From NCBI GenBank assembly GCA_016713425.1, contig JADJPE010000005.1:5678501-5742500 (forward strand): DNA of 64,000 nucleotides, written 5' to 3'. Each line of letters begins with the position of its first letter. The first letter of the stretch is position 1. Both the position numbers and the translations under genes were made by a program. The DNA comes from Deltaproteobacteria bacterium. Its GTDB lineage: Bacteria > Myxococcota > Kuafuiibacteriia > Kuafuiibacteriales > Kuafuiibacteriaceae. A model generated the notes under the pieces. That model was given only the letters and a program-made list of their open reading frames with translations, did no database searches and was not told the DNA's origin. Shown here one piece after another: positions 50,370 through 58,889 of the stretch.

Positions 50370-51107
50370 ATGGCTGCTTCGAAACAAGAACCCGTCCGAG
50401 CAAAGTCTAAGACCCGCGAGCCTTCACGGGCCATACACGCGCGCATCGAAGCACGCTTTGGCGAAGGCGCGGTTGCTTTGGAGGACGCCGTCGATCCGGT
50501 CACGCTCGTCCGAGACCCCAAACAACTCATCGAGGTCATGTCATTCCTCAAGACGGACCCCGAACTGGCCTTCGACTTCTTGCGTTCCGTGACCGGCACC
50601 GATTGGCCGAAGCTAGGCTCCATCGAGTCCGTCTATCACTTGTACAGCTATCAAACGGGTCAAGCGCATGTGGTCAAAGTCCGTGTCCCCCGCGCGCGCC
50701 CCGACGTGCCCTCCGTGGAGCGCCTTTGGCCCACCGCGAACTGGTTCGAACGGGAAGCCTTCGACCTCGTGGGCATCCGCTATCTCGAGCACAGCGACCT
50801 GCGCCGCATCATGCTGCCAGAAGACTGGATTGGTCATCCGCTCCGCAAAGACTACGTCGAACAGCCCGACTACCACGGCATCGGGACGACGCGCGCTTCC
50901 CCGCTCGATGCATTTGCCGAGCTCGATCGGGCACGCCGTGCGCTCCGCGAGGCCCGTGGTGAAGCACCGCCCCCCGTTCGAACGTCACCCATCACACCGC
51001 CCGAAGGGTGGGTCGACCCGAAAGCAAAGAAGGCCGAAGCCAAAACAAAGCCGGCATCGAAGCCGGAGGCCGGCTCCGACGCCGGGGACGCGAAAGGTGA
51101 TGCATGA
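50370..51107 (+). CDS. nuoC: NADH-quinone oxidoreductase subunit C, copy 2
   Basis: 245 residues. The core has VYHLYSYQTGQAHVVKVRV, WFEREAFDLVGIRYLEHSDLRR and IGHPLRKDYV, all NuoC blocks. The last 70 residues are an extra tail: Arg/Ala-rich, then Lys/Ala/Pro/Asp-rich (KAKKAEAKTKPASKPEA), lacking in copy 1. A GAAGGTGAG Shine-Dalgarno precedes the ATG at 50370. Its stop overlaps the nuoD start as ATGA, so C and D are translationally coupled. Confidence 0.92.
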   Translation: MAASKQEPVRAKSKTREPSRAIHARIEARFGEGAVALEDAVDPVTLVRDPKQLIEVMSFLKTDPELAFDFLRSVTGTDWPKLGSIESVYHLYSYQTGQAHVVKVRVPRARPDVPSVERLWPTANWFEREAFDLVGIRYLEHSDLRRIMLPEDWIGHPLRKDYVEQPDYHGIGTTRASPLDAFAELDRARRALREARGEAPPPVRTSPITPPEGWVDPKAKKAEAKTKPASKPEAGSDAGDAKGDA

Positions 51108-52327
51108 GCACCAGCGCAAACACCAGCACGAAACAAGGCACGATCTCAGGCTCGAGCACGGGGTCAGGCTCGAGCACCGGAGCGAGTCGTGCAGAGAATT
51201 CTGCGGGTACGCCGCGTGAAGAACACATGCTGCTCAATATGGGGCCTCAACACCCATCCACGCACGGCGTCATCAATCTTCGCGTCGAATCCGACGGTGA
51301 GATGATTCTGCGGGTGACTCCAGAGGTTGGCTACCTCCACCGCTCGATCGAGAAGATCGCCGAAAAGGTGAGCTACAACGGCTTCATGCCCTACACCGAT
51401 CGGGTGGACTACGTCGCGGCGATGACGGCCAACGAAGGGTACGCGATGGTCATGGAGCGCATCCTGGGGCTGGTCGATGAGGTCCCGCGGCGCGCGTACT
51501 ACCTTCGCGTCATTGCGAGCGAGCTCTGCCGCATCGCTTCTCACCACGTGGCCACCGGAACCATGGTCATGGACGTCGGCGCCTACTCCCCGTTCCTTTG
51601 GTGGCTGCGAGAACGTGAAGCGATCAACGACTTCATGGAGGCGCTGTGCGGCGCCAGGCTCACCTACAATTACATGCGGATCGGCGGGGTCATGGCTGAC
51701 CTTCCGCCGGGGTTCGATCGGCGCGTGATTCGGTGGCTCGACCACTTCGAACCAAGCATCGATGAATTCAACCGCGCCGCATCCGAAAACAAGATCTACA
51801 TCGAGCGGCTCGCGCATCTCGGCGTCGTGGACCGCGACATGGCCATCGCCTGGGGACTCGCTGGCCCCAATCTTCGCGCAAGCGGCGTCGACTTCGACGT
51901 CCGCAAGAATATTCCTTACTCCGTCTACCCCGAGCTCGAGTTCGACGTGCCGGTCGGCCGTGGCTGGTGCGGAGAAGTCGGCGACAGCTACGACCGGTAC
52001 TACGTCCGCATCCTCGAGATGAAGGAGAGTTGCCGGATCCTCCGGCAAGCCCTCGAAGGCATCCCGGAAGGTGACACCATGGCCAAGGTCTCGCGAAAGC
52101 TCAAGCCGGAGCGCGATGAGGCCTACGCCCCGGTCGAATCGGCACGCGGCGAGATGGGCTACTACGTCGTCACCGATGGGGAAGAGAACGCCTATCGTCT
52201 CAAGGTTCGAACCGGCAGCTTCACCGCGACCCAAATCATGCAGGCACTCGGCGCCGGGGTTTTGATCGCCGACCTCGTCGCGCTCTTCGCCTCGTTCGAC
52301 GTCGTCGCGCCGGAGCTCGATCGATGA
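51104..52327 (+). CDS. nuoD: NADH-quinone oxidoreductase subunit D
   Basis: 407 residues. NuoD is the 49 kDa subunit lining the quinone site. After a low-complexity Ser/Thr/Gly start, the family blocks appear: LLNMGPQHPSTHGV (with the quinone-site His), EVGYLHRSIEKIAE, DRVDYVAAMTANEGYA and RVIASELCRIASHH. The C-terminal quinone-site region has RTGSFTATQIMQ, and the protein closes with IADLVALFASFDVV. No other nuoD occurs in the window, so the second nuoABC set (minus strand) lacks its own. A gap of 125 bases with short repeats separates it from nuoH, where nuoE, F and G are absent. Confidence 0.94.
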   Translation: MSTSANTSTKQGTISGSSTGSGSSTGASRAENSAGTPREEHMLLNMGPQHPSTHGVINLRVESDGEMILRVTPEVGYLHRSIEKIAEKVSYNGFMPYTDRVDYVAAMTANEGYAMVMERILGLVDEVPRRAYYLRVIASELCRIASHHVATGTMVMDVGAYSPFLWWLREREAINDFMEALCGARLTYNYMRIGGVMADLPPGFDRRVIRWLDHFEPSIDEFNRAASENKIYIERLAHLGVVDRDMAIAWGLAGPNLRASGVDFDVRKNIPYSVYPELEFDVPVGRGWCGEVGDSYDRYYVRILEMKESCRILRQALEGIPEGDTMAKVSRKLKPERDEAYAPVESARGEMGYYVVTDGEENAYRLKVRTGSFTATQIMQALGAGVLIADLVALFASFDVVAPELDR

Positions 52328-52452
52328 AGGTCGACGAAGGCCGACGAAGATAGGTGAAGATGGATGAAGATCGGTGAGCTGAACGCGTTCGGCGCGTTTC
52401 ACGAAACGGACCAGACCAGCGAGAACGGTGTATAGGACACTAGGAGACCACG

Positions 52453-54099
52453 ATGAACCCGGACCTGCTCGTCCAAGACCCCGCCCCCCTCGACCCCGCG
52501 ACGCGTCTGCCCGCGCTTCAGGAGGTGGCTGACCGATTCATCCATCATGTCCTTGGCGTGAGCAGCTCGAGCTGGGCCTATACGCAGCTCGTCTACGCCC
52601 TTTTCATGTTGGCAGCGAGCCTCGTCGTCTTCGCCTTCGCTCTCCACTTCGCCGGTCTTTTCATCTTTTTCGAGCGGCGCATCGCGGCGCGCATGCAGTC
52701 ACGCGTAGGACCGAACCGCGTGGGCCCAAACGGATTCATTCAGTGGGCCGCCGACGGCATCAAATGCCTCTTCAAAGAAGACCTCGTACCTCAAGACGCC
52801 GACCCGCGGCTATTCCGGCTCGCCCCGTATTTCGTCGTCGCCGGAATGTTGATGGCTTTCGCGGCCATGCCGTTTTCGAGCGCACTGATCGCCACCGACA
52901 TTGGCATTGGCATCTTGTTCGTCCTCGGCGTCACGTCGTTGGTCGTGATCGGTCTGCTGATGGCGGGTTGGGGTTCGAACAGCCGGTGGGCCCTTCTCGG
53001 CGGAATGCGCTCCGTAGCCCAGGTTGTCTCGTATGAAATCCCAGCTGGAATCGCGGCCATGACGGCCGTCGTCATGGCCGGTTCGTTGTCGATGCAGGAT
53101 CTGATTCGAGCTCAAGGCGGGGCCCCGTGGGACTGGGCGGTCGCGGCGTCACCCTTCACGCTTGGCGCCTTCGTGATCTTCTTTGTCGCGCAGTTGGCGG
53201 AAGGCAACCGGACGCCCTTCGACCTCCCGGAGGCGGAATCAGAGCTCGTCTCCGGCTACAACACCGAATACTCGGGCATGCGTTTTCTCATGTTCTTCTT
53301 GGCGGAGTTCGCCAACGTGTGGGTACTCGCAGCGGTCGTCGTCGCGCTGTTTCTCGGCGGATGGCAGATTCCGTTCGGCGAGCAAGCGCTCGACGGCACG
53401 TACCCCGCCTGGATTGTTCAAGACCAGATGACGGGCATCATTTTCGCGGTTCTCACCGTTCTTGGTGCCATTCCGTTTCTCTGGCTCGCTCGAGCCCTCA
53501 CCAAGGCACGTGCCGCCGCGCGAGCCGCAATCGACCGAGCCGCGATTCCGCCCCGCAACGAGGCCACGGGTCACCCGGTGTTTCGCGGCGTGCTCAAGCT
53601 CTCCCTGGATGGCACGATCGCGTTCTCATGGCTCGCCGGACTGGGCCTCGCTGTGCTCACGGTCCTCCAGTTCACCGCGCCCTTCGACGCCCAGGTCCAA
53701 GAGATCACGGGTGTCGCATGGCCTGCGATCCGCCAGCCGATGGCGCTCAATGGGCTCCAGCTCGGGATCTTCACGACGAAGACGCTCGCGGTGGTCTTTG
53801 TCATCATCCAACTCCGCTGGACGCTTCCCCGCGTTCGCGTCGACCAGATGATGGCCTTGTGTTGGAAGTACCTCGTACCGCTGAGCCTCGTGTGCATGAT
53901 CGGCACGGTCGCGTGGGAGCTCGTCGTCTACAGTTTCAGCCTGCTTGGCCTCATCATGCGCCTCTTCATGACCGTCGTCGCTGCGTTCGTCGTTTTCCGC
54001 TACGTGGTAAAGACGCGACGCAACTACCTGGCCGACAAGGAGAACTTCGAGGTTTGGCGAGACGAGACACCCTGGTATCCTCCGTGGAAGCTGGTTTAG
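52453..54099 (+). CDS. nuoH: NADH-quinone oxidoreductase subunit H with large insertion
   Basis: 548 residues against about 320-350 for normal NuoH. The quinone-site blocks FFERRIAARMQSRVGPNRVG, LPEAESELVSGYNTEYSGM and FFLAEFANVWVLA are intact. After GGWQ (about 302-305) there is an insertion of about 130 residues, with two extra membrane helices (IIFAVLTVLGAIPFLWLA, LAGLGLAVLTVLQF) around a charged loop. Only then does the normal C-terminal block follow (TTKTLAVVFVIIQLRWTLPR). Two more hydrophobic segments close the protein. The Shine-Dalgarno AGGAG is 6 bases before the ATG. Confidence 0.92.
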   Translation: MNPDLLVQDPAPLDPATRLPALQEVADRFIHHVLGVSSSSWAYTQLVYALFMLAASLVVFAFALHFAGLFIFFERRIAARMQSRVGPNRVGPNGFIQWAADGIKCLFKEDLVPQDADPRLFRLAPYFVVAGMLMAFAAMPFSSALIATDIGIGILFVLGVTSLVVIGLLMAGWGSNSRWALLGGMRSVAQVVSYEIPAGIAAMTAVVMAGSLSMQDLIRAQGGAPWDWAVAASPFTLGAFVIFFVAQLAEGNRTPFDLPEAESELVSGYNTEYSGMRFLMFFLAEFANVWVLAAVVVALFLGGWQIPFGEQALDGTYPAWIVQDQMTGIIFAVLTVLGAIPFLWLARALTKARAAARAAIDRAAIPPRNEATGHPVFRGVLKLSLDGTIAFSWLAGLGLAVLTVLQFTAPFDAQVQEITGVAWPAIRQPMALNGLQLGIFTTKTLAVVFVIIQLRWTLPRVRVDQMMALCWKYLVPLSLVCMIGTVAWELVVYSFSLLGLIMRLFMTVVAAFVVFRYVVKTRRNYLADKENFEVWRDETPWYPPWKLV

Positions 54100-54149
54100 A
54101 TCCCCTCTGGCGAGTTCGCGAAGCACCCCAAGAAAGAGTTCCAAGATTC

Positions 54150-55034
54150 ATGTCGGCGACATTCAAGGAATACATCGACCATATTCGGACCGCGACAACT
54201 TCGATCTTCGAGGGCATGTCGGTGACGATGAGCTACATGTTTCGTCGACCGTCGACCGTGCAGTATCCGGACCGAATCCCGAAGCCCATTCACGAAACGC
54301 TCCCCGCTCGATATCGCGGATTCCTTGAAGTCGACGCGGACATCTGCACCGCCTGCCTAGCCTGCGAGCGCGCGTGTCCCATCAACTGCATCAAGATCGA
54401 TGCCGAGAAGGACAAGGAGACGCGACGCCTCGTGATGAGTCGGTTCGACATCGACATCGCGAAGTGCATGTTTTGTGGTCTTTGCAGCGAGCCTTGCCCA
54501 ACCGGCGCGATCGCGCACACGCCCCACTTCGAGGCCTCCACCGCGTTCGTCGAGAACTTGGTCTTTCGCTTCGTGCCCGAAGACGGTGCAGTCGAAGCCT
54601 TCAAGCCGATCAAAGGCTACGACGCGCCGCGCGCCCGGCGGGGCCAGGTCCTCGAAGCCATGGGGCTCGTTCACACGGCCGCGAAGGCCCGCGCCTTTCG
54701 GTCTCCGCCCGCGGACCTCCCGCGTGTTCGCGCGCCTGAGGTTCCACCGCAACCGGAAGACAAGAGCACATTCGATCCACCGCAAGAGGCCACATCAAAG
54801 CACGCGGCGCGCGCCATAGGCCTCGACCGCAACCAAGTTTCAGATCTCCTCATGGAGGTGATGGCGGGCACGGATTGCGGGCTGTGTGACTGGCCCACGT
54901 GTCGCCAATACACGGACGCCCTCGCCGGCGGCGAGGACCCATCGCCGACGAAGTGCGCACCGGCCGGCCCAGAAGGGCGCTTCGAAGCCCAGGCCATCCT
55001 GCTCGCCTGGCGCACCGGCAAGGTCGAGGGATAG
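54150..55034 (+). CDS. nuoI: NADH-quinone oxidoreductase subunit I fused to an RnfB-type [4Fe-4S] domain
   Basis: About 294 residues; ordinary NuoI is about 160-200. Residues 60-120 hold the two [4Fe-4S] motifs CTACLACERACP (C66, C69, C72, C76) and CMFCGLCSEPCP (C106, C109, C112, C116) that form clusters N6a and N6b. A Pro-rich linker (about 185-215) joins an extra C-terminal segment (225-294) with CGLCDWPTC and a fourth Cys at 269. Its spacing C-x2-C-x4-C-x17-C matches the RnfB/RsxB [4Fe-4S] domain. The start ATG at 54150 is the natural NuoI start. No nuoJ, K, L, M or N follows. Confidence 0.9.
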   Translation: MSATFKEYIDHIRTATTSIFEGMSVTMSYMFRRPSTVQYPDRIPKPIHETLPARYRGFLEVDADICTACLACERACPINCIKIDAEKDKETRRLVMSRFDIDIAKCMFCGLCSEPCPTGAIAHTPHFEASTAFVENLVFRFVPEDGAVEAFKPIKGYDAPRARRGQVLEAMGLVHTAAKARAFRSPPADLPRVRAPEVPPQPEDKSTFDPPQEATSKHAARAIGLDRNQVSDLLMEVMAGTDCGLCDWPTCRQYTDALAGGEDPSPTKCAPAGPEGRFEAQAILLAWRTGKVEG

Positions 55035-55093
55035 CAAAGACCGGCGCACGCAAGCTTGTCATCCGGCCTCCAAATGCCTACGCTCGATGGGTC

Positions 55094-55798
55094 ATGGTGC
55101 GCGAAGGATGGTTGCCTCGTTCGACCTCGATCGCGAAGCGTTTCGCGACGATGGGGGTCGTCCTCTTCGGCCTCGTCAGCCTCGTGACCATCGGAACCGT
55201 AGGCACTTTCCGTGTCGCAAGTGCCGGGCCATGGGAGGATCTCATGGGTCAGGGCGAGCCGAAGATATGGACCGACCCCAAAGGACGGTTCGACCTCGAC
55301 CTCCCCGATGGTTGGCATCCCAAAACCGACCCGGACCAACCCCAACTCGTCGTGTTCTGGCGCCGCCATCCTGACCGCGGCTACGTCGCGAAGGTCAGCG
55401 TTGAGATTCGAAGCCTTCCCCCGCGGGTGCACGTGAACCACTTCGACGCGCGCGTCGAAGAAGAGATGAAGGCACAGTCACCGGGTTATGCTTTGATCGA
55501 AGCCGACACCCCAACCATCTCGGGCGTAAAGGCGCGCCGCCGCTTTTTCACGTACCGAGAGCGGAACAACGCAGAGCTGAAGAACGAGGTGGTCCAAGCC
55601 ACGTTCATCATCGGCCAGCGCGGGTTCGTTTTGACACTCGAGACAGCGCTCGGGGCGCGCGGTGTATTCTGGGAGGACTTCCTGCGCATGGAGGCCGGTT
55701 TCTCGGGACGCGCCCCGGGAGACGAGTCCATGATCCGAAAGAATCCCCGTCGCATCAAGAGCGGAGAGATGGTCAATCCTGACGCAATCAAGTATTGA
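55094..55798 (+). CDS. exported protein, PsbP/DcrB-like fold (weak)
   Basis: About 234 residues. A hydrophobic N-terminal segment (ATMGVVLFGLVSLVTIGTVG) after a basic start suggests a signal anchor. The mature part starts TDPKGRFDLDLPDGWHPK, followed by VVFWRRHPD, KVSVEIRSLPP and long strands with SGVKARRRFFTYRER. This pattern recalls the PsbP/DcrB superfamily, but the match is weak. It starts 59 bases after nuoI and ends just before coaX, so it may belong to the nuo transcript. The start could be a later Met. Confidence 0.6.
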   Translation: MVREGWLPRSTSIAKRFATMGVVLFGLVSLVTIGTVGTFRVASAGPWEDLMGQGEPKIWTDPKGRFDLDLPDGWHPKTDPDQPQLVVFWRRHPDRGYVAKVSVEIRSLPPRVHVNHFDARVEEEMKAQSPGYALIEADTPTISGVKARRRFFTYRERNNAELKNEVVQATFIIGQRGFVLTLETALGARGVFWEDFLRMEAGFSGRAPGDESMIRKNPRRIKSGEMVNPDAIKY

Positions 55799-55806
55799 GG
55801 CCGCCG

Positions 55807-56604
55807 ATGCTCATTGTCGTCGACGTCGGCAACAGCAACATCACGCTGGGTCTCTACGACGACCAACGCCTGTGCCACTGCTGGCGGATGGAAACCGTCG
55901 CTACCCGCACCGACGACGAGTATGCGCTCCTCCTCAAGCTCCTCCTCCAAGAGGCCGGTCATCCAAACAGCGTCGTCGATGGCGTCATCATCGCATCGGT
56001 CGTCCCCGCGCTGACGAGAACGATGGAGAAGCTGACCGCGCGACTCTTCGGCGTCGCGCCGCTCGTCGTCGGTCCGGACCTCACAACCGGCATGCCCGTC
56101 CTCTACAATTCGCCCAAAGACGTCGGCGCCGACCGCATCGTCAACGGCGTCGCCGCGTTCGCGCGATTCAAGGCCGCGTGTATCGTCGTCGATTTCGGCA
56201 CCGCCACGACGTTCGACGCCATCACGGCCAACGGCGAATACGCCGGCGGTGCGATCGCCCCGGGCATCTCGATCTCGATGGACGCCCTCTTCCGCCGCAC
56301 AGCGAAGCTGCCCCGGGCCGAGTTCACGCGCCCCGACCAGGTCATAGGCCGGAGCACCATGGAGTCGATCCAAGCGGGGACCTACTTCGGCTACGTGGGC
56401 CTCGTCGACGGCGTCGTGCGGCGCATGCTCACCGAGTTGGGCGCCAGACCGGAGCACGTCGTGGCGACGGGGGGCCTGGCGCCGCTCATCGCTCGCGAGA
56501 CCGCCACCATTCCCGAGGTCGATGAGACCCTGACGCTCGAAGGTCTTCGGCTGCTTTACGTACTCAATGTCGACGCTCGGCGAGCCCGTCGACCGGCCCG
56601 CTGA
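55807..56604 (+). CDS. coaX: type III pantothenate kinase
   Basis: About 265 residues from the ATG at 55807, with GAGG 7 bases before it. CoaX phosphorylates pantothenate, the first step of CoA synthesis. The acetate kinase/Hsp70-like fold is clear: the first phosphate motif IVVDVGNSNITLGLYD, then GADRIVNGVAAFA, VVDFGTATTFDAI and the C-terminal VATGGLAPLIA. It differs from the CoaA and CoaW types. It is 8 bases after the exported protein gene. Confidence 0.95.
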   Translation: MLIVVDVGNSNITLGLYDDQRLCHCWRMETVATRTDDEYALLLKLLLQEAGHPNSVVDGVIIASVVPALTRTMEKLTARLFGVAPLVVGPDLTTGMPVLYNSPKDVGADRIVNGVAAFARFKAACIVVDFGTATTFDAITANGEYAGGAIAPGISISMDALFRRTAKLPRAEFTRPDQVIGRSTMESIQAGTYFGYVGLVDGVVRRMLTELGARPEHVVATGGLAPLIARETATIPEVDETLTLEGLRLLYVLNVDARRARRPAR

Positions 56605-56747
56605 CGGCCCCGTCCTGATCTCGCCCCGGGGCAAGCAAAGGCACGTGCCACGATCGGGATTGCTTGACCGTCTTTCGGCGGGCGGCTAGCTTCCCAACCT
56701 CACCGGAGCGCCTGTCACGCGCCGGCGGTCGGCCCCGAGGGGCTGCC

Positions 56748-58853
56748 ATGACGAGAGGGGATCACAGCTCCATGAAAGTCTTCGAATCGAAGGATATCCG
56801 TAACGTAGGGCTCATCGGGCACAAAGCCTGCGGGAAGACGTCGGTCGCCGAAGCCGCCCTTTGGTCGGCGGGCGAGAACAACCGCTTGGGGCATACGAAC
56901 GACGGAACGTCCGTGCTCGATTTCGAAGACGAGGAGCACAAGCGCGTCATGAGCGTCGGTGTTTCGGTGGGATCTTTCGAATGGGCCAAGGCGAAGATCA
57001 ACCTCCTCGATACGCCGGGCGACGGCAACTTCCTCAAGGATACGCGGGTCGCGATGCAAGCAACCGACGGTGTGGTCTGCGTCGTCTCGGGCAAAGATGG
57101 CGTTGAACCCATGCACGAGCGCGTGATGGGCTGGGCGCAAGAGCTCAAGCTCGCGCGCGCCATCTTCATCTCAAAGATCGACGCCGAGAACTCGGACTTC
57201 CAAAAGGCGCTCACCGACGTCAAAGAGAACCTCTGCAAGGAGGCGACCGCACTCCAGATCCCGATCGGCGCGGAGAGCGCATTCAAAGGGGTCGTCGACC
57301 TCCTCCACGAACGCGCCCATCTGTTCAAGGATGGCGACAAGGGCGAGTTCGAGGAAACAGACATCCCTGCCGACTTCAAGAGCCGAGCCGACGAGGCCCG
57401 CAATGCCCTCATCGAAGACATTGCGGCGGCCGACGAGTCGCTGATGGAGAAGTACTTCGAAGGCACGCTCACGCCCCGCGAGATCATCGAGGGGCTCAGC
57501 AAGGCCATGGCCGAGGGCGCGATCGTGCCCGTCCTGTGTGGCTCGGGCACGACGAACCGCGGCGTCCGCGAGCTTCTCGACTTCGTGGTCGAGAGCTTCC
57601 CGAACCCGCTCGCGCGCGCCGCATGGCCGGGCCGGCTAGACGACACGCCGAGCGAGCGCCCCGCGGATCCGAACGGACCAGCGACGGGCCTCGTCTTCAA
57701 GACGATGGTCGATCAACACGCCGGACGCATCTCGGTCATCCGAGTCCTCTCCGGTTCATTGGTGTCCAATACCGAGCTTCACAACGCCGGCAAGCGCTCC
57801 ACTGAGCGACTCGGAACGCCGCAGCGCGTCGTGGGCAAGAAGCTCGACGCCATCGAACGCGCGCCCACCGGGGACATCTTCGCCGTCGCGAAGTTGAAAG
57901 ATGTCCATACGGGCGACACACTCAGCGCCGACGGATGGAAGGCCGACACCGTCAAGCTGTCGCCGCCGCTTATCGCACGCGCGCTGTCGACCTCCGACAA
58001 GGGCGCAGAGGACAAGATCACCGACGCCCTGCGACGGATCGTCGACGAAGATCCCGGCCTGGTCGTCGGCCGCGACGAGCAAACGGGCGAGCTCCTGTTG
58101 TCCGGCTCTGGCCAGCAACACATTGAGGTTGCGGTCGAGAAGATGAGCCGAAAGTTCGGGGTCAAATGCGAACTCCGGATCCCGCGAATCCCTTACCTCG
58201 AGACCATCACGGCGCCCGTGAAGAACATCGAAGGCAAGCACAAGAAGCAGACCGGAGGCGCAGGCCAGTTTGGTGTGTGTTTCTTCGACCTCTTCCCCGC
58301 CGAGCGCGGGACGGGATTCCAGTTCGACGACGAAATCGTCGGCGGTGCGATCCCGCGCCAGTTCATTCCCTCCGTCCAGAAGGGCATGGAGCGATCGCTC
58401 GCGCGAGGATTCATTGCCGGATATCCGCTCACCGACCTTCGCGTGCGGCTTTTCGACGGCAAATATCACCCCGTCGACTCCAAAGACGTCGCCTTCCAGA
58501 TGGCCGGCGCAAAGGGTTTGAAATCAGCCATTCCGAAGGCTCGACCGGTACTTCTCGAGCCCATCATGCAGATGGAGATCGTGGTGCCCGAAGAGAACAT
58601 GGGCGACGTCATGGGTGATGTGAACACAAGGCGCGGCCGGGTATTGGGGTCCGAGACCCAGGGGAAGTACACGGTTGTCAAGGCCCAGATGCCCCTCGCC
58701 GAGGCGCAGACCTTCGAAGCGAGCCTCCGAGCCATTACCCAAGGGCGAGGCGCATTCACGATGGAGCACGGGCACATGGAGCAGGTTCCGCCCCATGCCC
58801 AAGAGAAGATCATCAAAGAATCGGGCTTCGTGGCATCCGACGAGGACGAATAG
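56748..58853 (+). CDS. EF-G-like translational GTPase (EF-G2 group)
   Basis: About 701 residues from the ATG at 56748, with GAGGGG 6 bases upstream. It has the full EF-G layout (G domain, II, III, IV, V), for example GSGQQHIEVAVEKM in domain III and PIMQMEIVVPEENMGDVMGD in domain V. The G boxes are altered: the P-loop is GHKACGKT (24-31) and the G3 box is DTPGDGNF, where EF-G has DTPGHVDF with the catalytic His. The G4 box SKID is normal. This fits the EF-G2 or TTHA1498-like group rather than the main EF-G; the catalytic His replacement suggests slow or altered GTP hydrolysis. Confidence 0.88.
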   Translation: MTRGDHSSMKVFESKDIRNVGLIGHKACGKTSVAEAALWSAGENNRLGHTNDGTSVLDFEDEEHKRVMSVGVSVGSFEWAKAKINLLDTPGDGNFLKDTRVAMQATDGVVCVVSGKDGVEPMHERVMGWAQELKLARAIFISKIDAENSDFQKALTDVKENLCKEATALQIPIGAESAFKGVVDLLHERAHLFKDGDKGEFEETDIPADFKSRADEARNALIEDIAAADESLMEKYFEGTLTPREIIEGLSKAMAEGAIVPVLCGSGTTNRGVRELLDFVVESFPNPLARAAWPGRLDDTPSERPADPNGPATGLVFKTMVDQHAGRISVIRVLSGSLVSNTELHNAGKRSTERLGTPQRVVGKKLDAIERAPTGDIFAVAKLKDVHTGDTLSADGWKADTVKLSPPLIARALSTSDKGAEDKITDALRRIVDEDPGLVVGRDEQTGELLLSGSGQQHIEVAVEKMSRKFGVKCELRIPRIPYLETITAPVKNIEGKHKKQTGGAGQFGVCFFDLFPAERGTGFQFDDEIVGGAIPRQFIPSVQKGMERSLARGFIAGYPLTDLRVRLFDGKYHPVDSKDVAFQMAGAKGLKSAIPKARPVLLEPIMQMEIVVPEENMGDVMGDVNTRRGRVLGSETQGKYTVVKAQMPLAEAQTFEASLRAITQGRGAFTMEHGHMEQVPPHAQEKIIKESGFVASDEDE

Positions 58854-58889
58854 CCCTCGGCCGTCGGCCGTGGCATATACGCAGACAGC

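Noticed and set aside
53127..54149. Open frame upstream of nuoI in the same frame, inside nuoH
   Set aside because: It is Arg-rich out-of-frame reading of nuoH; the NuoI start is at 54150 where the family sequence begins.
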